Assembly: GCA_905250885.1 (NCBI GenBank)
Contig: CAJNOQ010001641.1
Coordinates: forward strand, 1 to 29,788
Reading direction: 5' to 3'
Length of the DNA stretch: 29,788 bases
Source of the DNA: Didymodactylos carnosus
Taxonomy: Eukaryota; Rotifera; Eurotatoria; Philodinida; Philodinidae
Shown: positions 11,901 to 19,939 of the stretch, in pieces
Numbering within the stretch: the first letter of the stretch is position 1
How the letters are laid out: each line of letters begins with the position of its first letter
Position numbers and translations under genes: made by a program
The notes under the pieces: generated by a model
What the model saw: only the letters and a program-made list of their open reading frames with translations
Databases searched by the model: none
Told to the model about the DNA's origin: nothing

Positions 11901-14900
11901 TCGTAATGTTCGATTGGTCCGAATGCAAGATGACTGAATTATGATTCGAAAACGTTTTCCTATATGTTTGTGACAATTGAATGTAGTTAGAAAATGCTTG
12001 CTAAATGAAAAAGTTTAAAAACATTGTGTTATGAAAAATATGACAAAAGTTTGAGAAGAATTTTATGTGACTTATTGTTAAAATCTAGGGTATCATAATC
12101 ACCAAAATGTGTCTTTCTTTCTATTACATGCAGTGAAATAAACGATGTCTTTTAAAATATATACGATATCAGAACACAGAGACTTGTCGTAATTTGACAA
12201 CTTGATTTAGACATTTTCTTGTCTGTTAAAGGTTTGAAGAAACATATTTTATGTATTTGGAAATCCTCGAGTTTTGAGAAAATTTGTTAGTTTTAGATAA
12301 AATTAAGAGACGATGTCTATCATTATTCTCTCTTTTTTTTTTCTTCTCTTTTCTTATTTGGTAAATTGTTAAGATTTACTTTTCACGGATTCATCATGAA
12401 TCACATTGTGCACAAAATAATTTTTTCTTGTCTTTGGTTTCCGTTAAACGATAGTCATTCTGTTCTAAATGATGACAAATCTACATGTATACACAACTAC
12501 TGAGAGATTTGCGTCATTTTATCATTTATTTTACATCATGGACAAATATGTCTTCTTCTATTTGATCACATAAACTTCTAGAAAAATAATGATTGTTTCC
12601 AATTTTTTTTTTTTGAATAGCAATTCTACTAAAAAAAAGAAAAGGAAATGAAGAGATAGAATTATTCTGTTGAAAAAGTGAAAATAAAGACGGATTGACT
12701 TGCATCATGAACGGTGGTCCTAGTAACGGTATATTATTTATAATACCATATTGACGAACGATGCGAATAATTTTCTAGGAAGTATGTCCTGAAGCCATTA
12801 TTCTGATTTAAATAATAAATTTTATTTTTCAACAAAATTTGTGAAACAAGATGACAATTAACAATCTAATAATAACAACAACAACACAGACTGCCTTAGG
12901 GCTAGAACAATAATCTAATACCAGAGAGCTTTATTTATTACTGTATACTTATGTGTTTTTTTTTCGATTCTCATTTCCATCGGACCGAAAATGAATTAGA
13001 ATAAATTTTTTTTTTTGTTGAAGAAATCAGAGCTCTCTCCTACACTTTTCCTTCTATCCTGCTGTTGCAATATTGCAAGAAAAAGAAAAGAGAAACATCC
13101 GAGAAAACGTAAAATTTCGGTTGAAAAACGGATGCATAGGAAGAGGGGAGAGAGAGAGAGAGAGAGAAAAGGAAGATCTATATATACGTAGAAGAATGAA
13201 AAGACAAGGTTCATTAGCAATATAACAAAACAGTTTTATTTTTATTCGAGTTTCACAGAAGAGAAGAGAAGAAGAAAAAAAAAGAGAATTTGGTTTTAGT
13301 ACTACTGTTTTCATACACATACACTAGACGCATTAAATGAGAAATGTTAATAAAATATGATGGTATGACTAAAAGTCATTCTTTCTCTCTGTTTCTCTCT
13401 GTAACAGGCCGATGATGTTGCTTATTATCATGAAATATATTCGTTTGTTGTCTTAAGCAATAATTTTTCGTACTCTATAAATGTCAATGAATTCACCATC
13501 CTCATCCTCATTTGTAATTCTTGATTCCTCTAACGGATTATTGTTAACACCAACCGTTGTTAGTGATAATTATTTATCGGAGAATGAAACTGATACGAAT
13601 ACGGTAAGCAACATCTACACTTTTTTCTACAGAGAAACAACAAAAAAACAGAAGAAAAATAGTGATATATGACTCGTGTTTGTCGTATCTAGTCGACGAA
13701 TACTTTCACATGGAATAAAGCAATCTGATCTGCTAGTAATAAAGAAGGGATATTTTAGTAAAAGTAGATATCTCTTCGAAATCTCGTGTATTTCTAGAAC
13801 AATGAAAGTTTTGTTTTTCATTATTATCATTATAAGTCTTAAATGCTTGTTAGTCCAACTCATCATCATCATTATCATCTTACATCCTCATGATTTACTT
13901 TTTTTTTCTTATTATTACATGTTCACTCATACACACGAACAAAGTATAAAAAGAAAAGCGTAACGCATTCATTCATATACACGTTTCATTCTTAAATCTT
14001 TTCTAAGACCCATGCAAATAGTTAAGCGAAAAGAAAAATAAAGGGAAAGAGAGAGAGAGAGAGATAGGAGCAAATGAAGTCATTATAGTTATATACTGTT
14101 GTGTAATCAAATCCATCCAAGACTGCTCTTGGACCAATTGAACAGGTTAAAAAGAGGAAAACTAATATACTAGACTGTTTTCGATTTTTTAAAAACATCA
14201 ATGTTTTGTTTTTTTTAAATTTTATTTTCGTATTTATTTAGATGGTGACACGAACGAAGAAAATATTTGTTGGAGGATTATCTGCTAATACAACAGTTGA
14301 TGATGTTAAAAAATATTTTGAACAATATGGAAAGGTAATTAAATAATTATTTATAGGTGTATACTCATTTAATGAGAGAATGTTAATTGATTTTTCAGGT
14401 TGAAGATGCAATGTTAATGTTTGATAAAGCTACACAAAGACATAGAGGTATGTATTCACTGACGATATACAAATAATAATACTTTGACTTTTTTCTATTT
14501 TTTCAATACCTTACTGGTATTGAATGAGTCAATTTAACATCAAATAAATTGTCTCGAAAACGAGACAATATAATCGAATGACCTGTTGCAATTTTTGCCT
14601 ATGATGAACGTGTAAATCATTTAGAAAAAAAATAGACAGATGTATTACTAATATTATACGGGGAGTCTAGGGAAATATATTTTTGTCATTTATAGGATTT
14701 GGTTTTGTGACATTCGAAAATGAAGATGTTGTTGATAAAGTGTGTGACATTCATTTTCATGAAATAAATAATAAAATGGTATACAATGTTTTATCTATTT
14801 TATCATAGATTTATATTTTTTATTAATTTTGTTTTGTTTTTAGGTTGAATGTAAAAAAGCACAACCAAAAGAAGTCATGTATGCGCAACAAATGGCAAAA

Positions 14901-17692
14901 GGAAAAGCCGCATTACAACGAGGAGTATATGGTGATCTCTTAAGTATGTATTATTATATAACAAATAGTTGTATAATAATAACATATTTACTATTGTTTT
15001 CGTTCTAGGTGCATATGTTTATGGTTTAAATAGAATGCCAGCGACTTATGCCGCTCCAATTTATCCATTTTCACCTGGTACGTATGATATTTTCTTTTTT
15101 ATTGTGTATTGTCATGCATCGGTAAGGCAGTTGTTTTCTGATAAAAAAAAAAAAATCACTGCTGTTTTGCGTTCAAAGAATATATCAAGAAACGTTTTTT
15201 TCATCTTACTCGTGTCTGTTTTAGACGGTTAAGAGTGTAAAAAAGAACACACTCAGATTATAGCTCAGCGACAGCAAATGAAGATGAACAATCATAAAAA
15301 AGATATAGTGAATTAATGCGTAAATAACTAGTAGGATCCATACTGTTCAAGTAGTCTACGTGTGAAAGTGTTTGCCTTTGTAAATGGTTACATAGGGTTT
15401 CTTTTATCTCTTACACAATCGAATTAGATGGTTCATATCTAGAACTTATTGAATAATGAATCTAGTACAATTTGTTATTCTAATCTAATACCTTCTCATG
15501 AAATTTAAAGTACCACATTTTAAAAATATTTCGAAAAGACTTGATTGGTGTTATGGAAAACGGATTCATTGTATCGTCATTCCATGAGAGTTTCTATAAA
15601 TTGAATTTCTTTTTGATATGTTGTTTAGCTCTGTCAAATTCACTTTTTTTAACTTTTTACTGAAATATAAACCTGTTCACCAACTAAATCGATTGTGATA
15701 AAAAGATAAAAACGTCATATGATTAACCAAATTCGATATAGAGTACTTCTAGTTAGTATTTGTTAATTTAGATAGAACGTACATGTACATGTACCAACAC
15801 CCTCACATTAGGCTCTCACCACATAATTTAGTTTTCTTTTTCGTTGTCGAAATGTTATCTTTTTGACACAATAACTATACTTAGTTTGAACATTATGGCT
15901 TCTTCTTTTATGGTCAGCTAGAAACAACTATATAAATAGTCATGTTATATATTCATAAGTATTAAATATATGTTTGTGTGGTGCACAGTTATAGAGAGAA
16001 TGTTAGCTAGTAGAGAATTGAAAAGTTATGAATTAATTGTACTGTTACAGTACACAATTCACTCGTGTTCATATAGACAACGAATTTTCTGCCTACACAT
16101 ACATACACTGTGATATATATATACATTAAAATTAGTTGTAGTATTCGCAAAAAAAAAATCAGTGCTTAAAATGCATAGGTTAAAATTCTTCATCGCAGTT
16201 TAATATTAAAATTTGCTAAATTAGTTTAATAAGTAGTTAGTTTAACGTTGTTGTTTACCTATTTCAGCCGTAAAAGTGTAAAGAGCGAAGTAGAGGAAAA
16301 TGAGTTAATAAATTTATATAATGCTGTTCGTTTATCATCAATAGTTGCAAGATTGTAGCGTGTGTGTGTGCGCACCGTTTTTCTTGAAGCTAATCTTAGC
16401 GCTCCAAGGCATGTGATTGTTTATAATATCTAGAAACGTTACATGTAGATTATGACAATTAATTTTCTTTGAATAACAAAATTTCTCAAATCTAATAATA
16501 AAACTATTCGAGATCTCCTTCTAGGCCAGACTGCTATTTCACTTCATCAACAGCACAATTTATATGGGACCGATGTTGCTCGGTTTCATAACCGTTTACC
16601 AGCTTATTTTGCGGCCGGTAAGATAAGACGTACATCTATACAAAAAAGATTGGCGTGTCGACAATAAGAGAGAAATTATATCTTGCTGTCTTTGTTTGAC
16701 TGTTATTGCATTTGTATTTATCCTAAATTTTAAAACGCATTATTGTTCAAATTTTAAGCACTGTTTGTCGACCATCGGGACATCTATAAAACAACGATTG
16801 CTCATTTAATAGTTATTCTCTGATCGAATTTTTAAGAGAAGAAGAGTTGTTAGAGTAGAGAATATCTTCTAAAGGTTGGTTAAAATAGCTGGATTTTCGT
16901 GTTGATTTCAGTTTTGGAGTTTTTATACTACTTACCATGCTAATAAATTGATGCTTCTTTCGCATGACTTTTTTTTGTTTCAAGCGCATGGTTGCTGCAC
17001 ACACACACACACACAACACAACACACACTCATATGTAGACATTATCGAAGAAAATTTATGCTTAAAAAATGAAAATGTTCGATTTCTCCTGCTTTTTTTG
17101 ACCATTTTAATGTGAATATAAATGTTATATCAAATAAGTGACGTTGTTGAGTAAAAGTTCTCTAGATGCATGAAATAGTCACATATAAAATTAGACTAGG
17201 CGCAGAAAATTTGGTTATTAGGACAGCAAACAGCAAACAACCAAAAAGCAGCTCATGTAATTTACTGATGATTTACGTTTTTTTTTTGTTCTTTTAAAGG
17301 TATTCCTGGCTCGGCTCAAATTAGTTATATTCCAGCAGGAGCCTTACAAACACCAACACTGGCACCTGGAGAACAACGTTATTTTGAGTATCCAATAACA
17401 ACTCAGCAATTGCAACCCGGAAGAGCAGATGCAATGGCATTATCAAATGCAATACATCGAGAAACATTACTTCAAAGGAGTATGTATTGATATCCATGAA
17501 TTGAAAAGAAAAACCCATGATTTTATTTCTATCTTGTATCTCTTGATATCTATTTTAGGCGCAAACGGTACGCTCGATTTTTTTCCACCAGATGGTACCA
17601 CATATCTACAGCCTACAAGTCCAACTTCAACCGGAATACCACTAGCCACATCTCTGATAGGAGCTTATGCAAATGGTTTTCATGGTCATTAG
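2569..17692 (+). CDS. msi: Musashi-family RNA-binding protein, 5'-partial, multi-exon
   Basis: Musashi proteins bind UAG-containing motifs in mRNA 3'UTRs and control translation through two tandem RRMs and a C-terminal tail; that is family knowledge. Seen here: the RRM1-RRM2 linker exon, a complete RRM2 and a Ser/Pro/Gly/Ala/Tyr-rich tail ending at TAG 17690-17692. Joined CDS: 2569-2610, 14242-14334, 14399-14447, 14696-14778, 14844-14943, 15009-15077, 16525-16617, 17300-17479, 17559-17692. All introns are GT-AG and phases agree throughout. The common part from 14242 is 801 nt, 266 residues. RRM2 starts [13 protein letters not shown] (RNP2 IFVGGL) and has RNP1 as RGFGFVTF; the segment KKAQPKEVM closing RRM2 is diagnostic of Musashi. 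RRM1 and the canonical start lie upstream of position 1. No internal stop or frameshift was seen. The tail is much more divergent than RRM2. Confidence 0.93.
2924..2965. repeat. (AAT)n microsatellite
   Basis: An almost uninterrupted run of AAT triplets, about 13 units, lies shortly after the linker exon in the long intron. Confidence 0.95.
3055..4207. mobile_element. degraded inverted-repeat element, about 1.15 kb
   Basis: The left arm near 3063-3160 (ACTTTTGTCGTATAAG, then ATCCTAT and GAAGAT, then ...ACATCGGAATCACAG) matches the reverse complement of 4110-4205 (ACTTTTGTCGCATAAG, then ATCCTAT and AAAGAT, then ...ATATCGGCATCGAAG). Arms are roughly 100 bp and clearly diverged. There is no transposase between them and no visible target duplication. 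The ends are approximate. Confidence 0.5.
4208..6005 (+). other. intron and upstream region of alternative first exon 1
   Basis: AT-rich DNA with a TA/CA tract near 4720-4753, a GA repeat (5476-5500) and TATA-like runs near 5540-5580. There is a GTT repeat near 5673-5687 and long T runs near 5700. If exon 6006-6062 is a real first exon, its promoter and 5'UTR lie here. No defined promoter can be called. Confidence 0.45.
5476..5500. repeat. (GA)n microsatellite
   Basis: A run of GA dinucleotides about 500 bp upstream of alternative first exon 1. Confidence 0.9.
6006..6062 (+). CDS. msi: candidate alternative first exon 1 of msi (19 codons)
   Basis: The ATG at 6006 is followed by an open frame of 19 codons, [19 protein letters not shown], ending in AAG|GTAAAA at 6063. 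An in-frame TAA at 5991-5993 limits upstream extension, so it looks like a coding start and not an internal exon. The junction is phase 0, matching the acceptor at 14242, and would give a 285-residue protein lacking RRM1. About 330 bp upstream are GTT repeats and a pyrimidine-rich stretch. Its composition is less AT-extreme than the flanking intron. It shares the motif T-L-V-L-L-D with the other two candidate first exons. Transcription is not shown by the sequence. Confidence 0.6.
6063..10115 (+). other. intron between candidate first exons 1 and 2
   Basis: No supported exon. A 9-bp hairpin stem (GCTATCGAT/ATCGATAGC, 6271-6299) is present. The part from about 9300 to 10115 is richer in pyrimidine runs and holds GTT repeats (about 9437-9451) and CA repeats (9910-9927); it may be the promoter and 5'UTR zone of exon 10116-10232. 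Confidence 0.45.
9910..9927. repeat. (CA)n microsatellite
   Basis: An AC dinucleotide run about 190 bp upstream of alternative first exon 2. Confidence 0.9.
10116..10232 (+). CDS. msi: candidate alternative first exon 2 of msi (39 codons)
   Basis: The ATG at 10116 opens 39 codons, beginning [20 protein letters not shown] and ending ...TTKHDD. The donor is GAT|GTAAGT at 10233, an excellent consensus. The junction is phase 0 and compatible with the RRM2 exon, predicting a 305-residue RRM1-less isoform. Codon composition is ordinary coding, with many Ser, Thr, Pro and Asn, unlike the surrounding intron. A TATA-like CTATATAATAG lies about 45-55 bp upstream; a CA repeat (9910-9927) and GTT repeat (about 9437) are further upstream. 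The motif S-Y-I-I-L-D matches the other two first exons. Promoter activity is inferred. Confidence 0.65.
11151..11171. repeat. (TG)n microsatellite
   Basis: A TG dinucleotide run in the intron between first exons 2 and 3. Confidence 0.9.
13147..13168. repeat. (GA)n microsatellite
   Basis: A GA dinucleotide run about 315 bp upstream of alternative first exon 3. Confidence 0.9.
13481..13603 (+). CDS. msi: candidate alternative first exon 3 of msi (41 codons)
   Basis: The ATG at 13481 is preceded immediately by an in-frame TAA (13478-13480), which fixes it as a start. It opens 41 codons: [20 protein letters not shown], then a Thr/Val/Asn/Glu-rich stretch ending ETDTNT. The donor is ACG|GTAAGC at 13604, phase 0. 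Joined to 14242 it gives a 307-residue protein without RRM1. It lies only 638 bp before the RRM2 exon, so it could be the most proximal promoter. GA repeats lie at 13147-13168, upstream of it. S-F-V-I-L-D matches the motif in the other two candidates. Confidence 0.65.
13604..14241 (+). other. intron before RRM2, with GA repeat
   Basis: AT-rich intron between candidate first exon 3 and the RRM2 exon. It contains a GA repeat at about 14047-14064 and a T-rich tract before the acceptor at 14241. No other exon is seen. Confidence 0.6.
14242..14334 (+). CDS. msi: msi exon: start of RRM2 with RNP2
   Basis: This 31-codon exon encodes [13 protein letters not shown] and then [17 protein letters not shown]: beta1 with the RNP2 signature and alpha1 of RRM2. 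The acceptor is TTTATTTAG and the donor AAG|GTAATT; both junctions are phase 0. Its first codon is ATG. That Met is conserved inside Musashi (PK-MVTRTKK), so it is not evidence of a start by itself. It is the common acceptor for the linker exon and the three candidate first exons. The following intron is 64 nt. Confidence 0.95.
14399..14447 (+). CDS. msi: msi exon: RRM2 beta2 region
   Basis: 49 nt encode [16 protein letters not shown] plus the first base of a Gly codon. The acceptor is TTTTTCAG and the donor G|GTATGT. The protein matches the Musashi RRM2 beta2-beta3 loop ([17 protein letters not shown]). The downstream 248-nt intron contains a perfect short hairpin (14548-14569). Confidence 0.93.
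14548..14569. repeat. perfect 9-bp hairpin in an RRM2 intron
   Basis: ATTGTCTCG and CGAGACAAT are separated by AAAA. It lies in the 248-nt intron between the two exons that share the RNP1 codon. Confidence 0.85.
14696..14778 (+). CDS. msi: msi exon: RRM2 RNP1 and alpha2
   Basis: 83 nt complete the RNP1 octamer RGFGFVTF across the junction and continue through alpha2 and beta4 ([13 protein letters not shown]). The RNA-contacting aromatics of RNP1 are present, so RRM2 should be competent to bind RNA. The acceptor is CATTTATAG and the donor ATG|GTATAC, phase 0. The next intron is 65 nt. Confidence 0.95.
14844..14943 (+). CDS. msi: msi exon: end of RRM2 and start of tail
   Basis: 100 nt encode [12 protein letters not shown], the signature that closes Musashi RRM2, then a basic/Gln-rich stretch ([15 protein letters not shown]). 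It ends in phase 1 (A|GTATGT). The acceptor is GTTTTTAG. The following intron is 65 nt. Confidence 0.94.
15009..15077 (+). CDS. msi: msi exon: tail segment 1 (phase 1-1)
   Basis: 69 nt encode [20 protein letters not shown] and FSP, with the outer Ser and Gly codons split over the junctions. Tyr, Pro and Ala content resembles Musashi C-terminal tails. The acceptor is TTCTAG and the donor G|GTACGT. The exon is a multiple of three with phase 1 at both ends, so it could be skipped without a frameshift. Confidence 0.85.
15078..16524 (+). other. msi intron, 1,447 nt
   Basis: No further exon is supported. It contains the self-complementary GTACATGTACATGTAC (15779-15794), a GTACTG/CAGTAC hairpin (about 16039-16053) and a GT run near 16360. 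The frame of the previous exon runs open into the intron to about 15232, but that stretch is low-complexity and is most likely chance. Confidence 0.6.
16525..16617 (+). CDS. msi: msi exon: tail segment 2 (phase 1-1)
   Basis: 93 nt encode a His/Gln-rich segment, [20 protein letters not shown], then [10 protein letters not shown]. The acceptor is CTTCTAG and the donor G|GTAAGA. It is symmetric phase 1-1 and flanked by the two longest downstream introns (1,447 and 682 nt), so it is the best candidate for a cassette exon. Confidence 0.82.
16618..17299 (+). other. msi intron, 682 nt, with CA repeat
   Basis: Contains a CA repeat at about 16999-17028. No exon or element is seen. Confidence 0.65.
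17300..17479 (+). CDS. msi: msi exon: tail segment 3 (phase 1-1)
   Basis: 180 nt encode a Pro/Ala/Gln/Thr-rich segment: [20 protein letters not shown], then [20 protein letters not shown] and a short helical end ([15 protein letters not shown]). The acceptor is TTTTAAAG and the donor A|GTATGT. It is symmetric phase 1-1, and the following intron is 79 nt. Confidence 0.87.
17559..17692 (+). CDS. msi: msi last coding exon and stop
   Basis: 134 nt encode [20 protein letters not shown] and then a short tail ending [12 protein letters not shown] before TAG at 17690-17692. The acceptor is TATTTTAG. The stop codon is followed at once by GTACAA, a possible donor of a short 3'UTR intron. Confidence 0.88.
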
Positions 17693-17753
17693 GTACAATT
17701 CTGAATGTGTTACTCACATAAATTATCAACTAACATATCCCTTTTATTTTTAG
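17693..17753 (+). other. probable 61-nt 3'UTR intron starting right after the stop
   Basis: The stretch begins GTACAA directly after TAG and ends CTTTTATTTTTAG. A branch-point-like CAACTAACA lies about 20 nt before the acceptor. Its length matches the 64-, 65- and 79-nt introns of the same gene. Retention or removal does not change the protein. Confidence 0.55.
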
Positions 17754-19560
17754 TATATTGATTTATTCTTATTATTATTACATTGTTTTAACATTATGGG
17801 AAGAAAATTTAATTTTGTATATTTCGTCTTTCGTTTACAACAACGCATGTAATTTTTCTCACACACCAAGAACTTCATCAACAAATCAACGCTGTTTATC
17901 CTTTCCCACCGTTGTGTAATTTCTTTCTCTCGTATTATTATTATTCTTGATTATTGAGTACAGTGCAAAGCCCTGTTTAATTTCTAATATTTTTTCATCG
18001 TTGTCGTTCGCTTTCCTTTTCATACTCGGAAACAAACTGTATAGTATGCAATGATTATATATATATATACACACAATATATTACACTCATTTCAATTTGT
18101 TGTTCTGTCATTGGGATGAGTGATAATCTTTTTAAAAATTGTAATTCATATTTCTAAACTCTTGAATGTTATACTACTATTACTGTTTGTTTTCTTGCTC
18201 TCTTTTACTCAACATCATTCCTTCGGTTTTTTTTTTCGTTTTTTTTCTTCTCCAACTCACGCATGCACGCACTCACTCACTACGGAAGTAACTAAAACTC
18301 GTCGTTCTTCCTTTATCTGTTTGTTTAAAAACGCATTTTTTGGAATTTTCTCTTTCTCTCTCATTTGCTTTTTTGTTCTTGTTTGTTTGTTTTTTATTTT
18401 GTTTGTTTTTCTAAACGCTTCTTGGACTTGTTTTATTTGTTTTTGTTGCTCGTTTGGTTTTTTTTGAAAATTTTAAGAAAAAAAACGGAAGCAAAACAAT
18501 AACACAAAAACACATAATAAAACGAGATAGTTTGGTTACTGTGTCTATTTTTAGCATAAAATTCCTACGAGATGTTATATCTATAAAGTGTTATTTAATA
18601 TTGAATGTAAAGGTTGCTAAAGATTGTAAAAAAACACATTTTTGTGTCTATACACAATTGTGGGTACATTTCATTCCTGAAACTTATATGGTATTATTTA
18701 GAACTAGAATGTGAATGTAGTGAGCGACCTATTCAATCCTATCTTACTGAATTTGACTGCCTCTCTTTTCCTCATTGTTTCATTGATGATACTGCAGAAA
18801 CAGCAATATTCTCATTTTATTTGATTCTGGACGTTAGTGAAACGGTTCGATTCTTGTTTACCTTCCACGAAAAATTCTAGTTTTGTATAGAGTTGTTCAT
18901 CTTTTTTTGAGTCGACTATAGACGTTAGATACCAAAAATTAGTGGAAGAATGATTTGCTAAGTTTAGAGTTTAGAAATAAACGGTAATGTTACAAAAGCG
19001 ATAATAATGTTTTGACAATTTTTTGTACTGTTCGAGTGCGCATCTTGATGTGCATATCGTTCGCGATACTATATTAGACGTATTTTAGTACTACGGTTAG
19101 ACGGTTGTGGAAAGAGTTAGAAAAATTTTCTCAGGCTTAATGAAATTGTTTTTGTAGGATTAGAGCAGACTATAGTTGTTGTTACGTAGTATAGGTACTC
19201 GGCTCAGTCGTATGGTTTGAAGAGTCATCATTTTATTTTATTTTTTTTTTCTGCTTTCTTTAAAAAATTTTGTATTTCTGGCTAGAATTCATCAAAAATT
19301 GTCACACTGGCTTATGATGCCATACGCATACTGGAGAATGTTTATTGCTCTGTGTTCTGAATCTATTTAAGTATATAAATGAAATGTGTGCGTATGTTTC
19401 CTTCTGTCTTTTAAAGTCTCATTAATACCAAGTATTCTATTCTCGCTAAAAGAAAATTTTATTTTTTTATAAAAATCGAGCGTTTATCTAACTATTCGCT
19501 TTGTAATGTTTGTTTTAACTTATTATATTAAAATCAGACTGTAAAATAAATTTTTCTTGT
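17754..19560 (+). other. probable msi 3'UTR, T-rich
   Basis: No coding exon is supported here. The stretch is T-rich on the + strand, especially 18220-18470 with runs of GTTT and T. AATAAA occurs at 18976-18981 and at 19545-19550, the latter followed by a T-rich tract; another lies at 19709-19714. I place the end near 19560, but any of these could be used. Long 3'UTRs are usual for Musashi genes. Many TAG trinucleotides occur, so self-binding is possible but not testable by eye. Confidence 0.5.
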
Positions 19561-19931
19561 TATTTATGTTTTATTCCCTCATCTGTTTGATGTAAGTGCA
19601 CATCTTGCTTGTTCTATTTTCACGAGTGTTTTTTTTCTTTTATATACCGGTTCTTCAAATGGAGTTATCTGCAAATATTGTGATTGATTTCATGTTTTTC
19701 ACGGTCAAAATAAAGATCTTCATAAATAATTGAGAATGAGTGTTTGAATACCAAGAGAAAGGTATCTAAAGAAAAACTAAATAATTTTAGGTACAAGGTC
19801 TATGGAAATATTACAAATTATCTGTAATTCCTTGATATTACTGAAGATGGCATCATAGTTTATGTGCATGTAAGTAACCATCATTCACCATTAAAGCTAC
19901 TTTATAGTTGTTTTTTAATTAAATTTTTATT
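19561..19931. other. 3' flank of msi, no gene seen
   Basis: AT-rich DNA with one more AATAAA at 19709-19714. No reading frame or element was recognised before the hAT insertion. Confidence 0.5.
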
Positions 19932-19939
19932 CTGCCCAA
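19932..19939. repeat. left 8-bp target-site duplication CTGCCCAA
   Basis: Identical to 20749-20756 on the other side of the hAT element. An 8-bp duplication is the hallmark of hAT insertion. Confidence 0.9.

Larger units (their letters stand above)
10233..13480 (+). other. intron between candidate first exons 2 and 3
   Basis: No supported exon. It contains a 10-bp stem (GTTAAATAAC/GTTATTTAAC, 10737-10772), a TG repeat (about 11151-11171) and AAC repeats (about 12871-12890). A GA repeat (13147-13168) is followed by a TATATATA-type sequence near 13180. The part from about 11240 to 11420 is less AT-rich than its surroundings, but no reading frame with usable splice sites was found. Confidence 0.45.

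Noticed and set aside
14969..15232. 87-codon frame running through the exon at 15009 into the intron
   Set aside because: Only the part inside 15009-15077 is coding; the rest is intron read-through in low-complexity sequence.
18120..18467. 115-codon + frame in the msi 3'UTR
   Set aside because: Made almost entirely of Phe, Leu and Ser from T-rich low-complexity sequence; no coding bias.
18843..18856. GGTTCGATTC, resembling a tRNA B box
   Set aside because: No matching A box or cloverleaf arms at proper spacing.
18454..18880. Two overlapping + frames of 86 and 88 codons in the 3'UTR
   Set aside because: No recognisable motif and located within the probable 3'UTR; overlapping frames of similar quality suggest chance.
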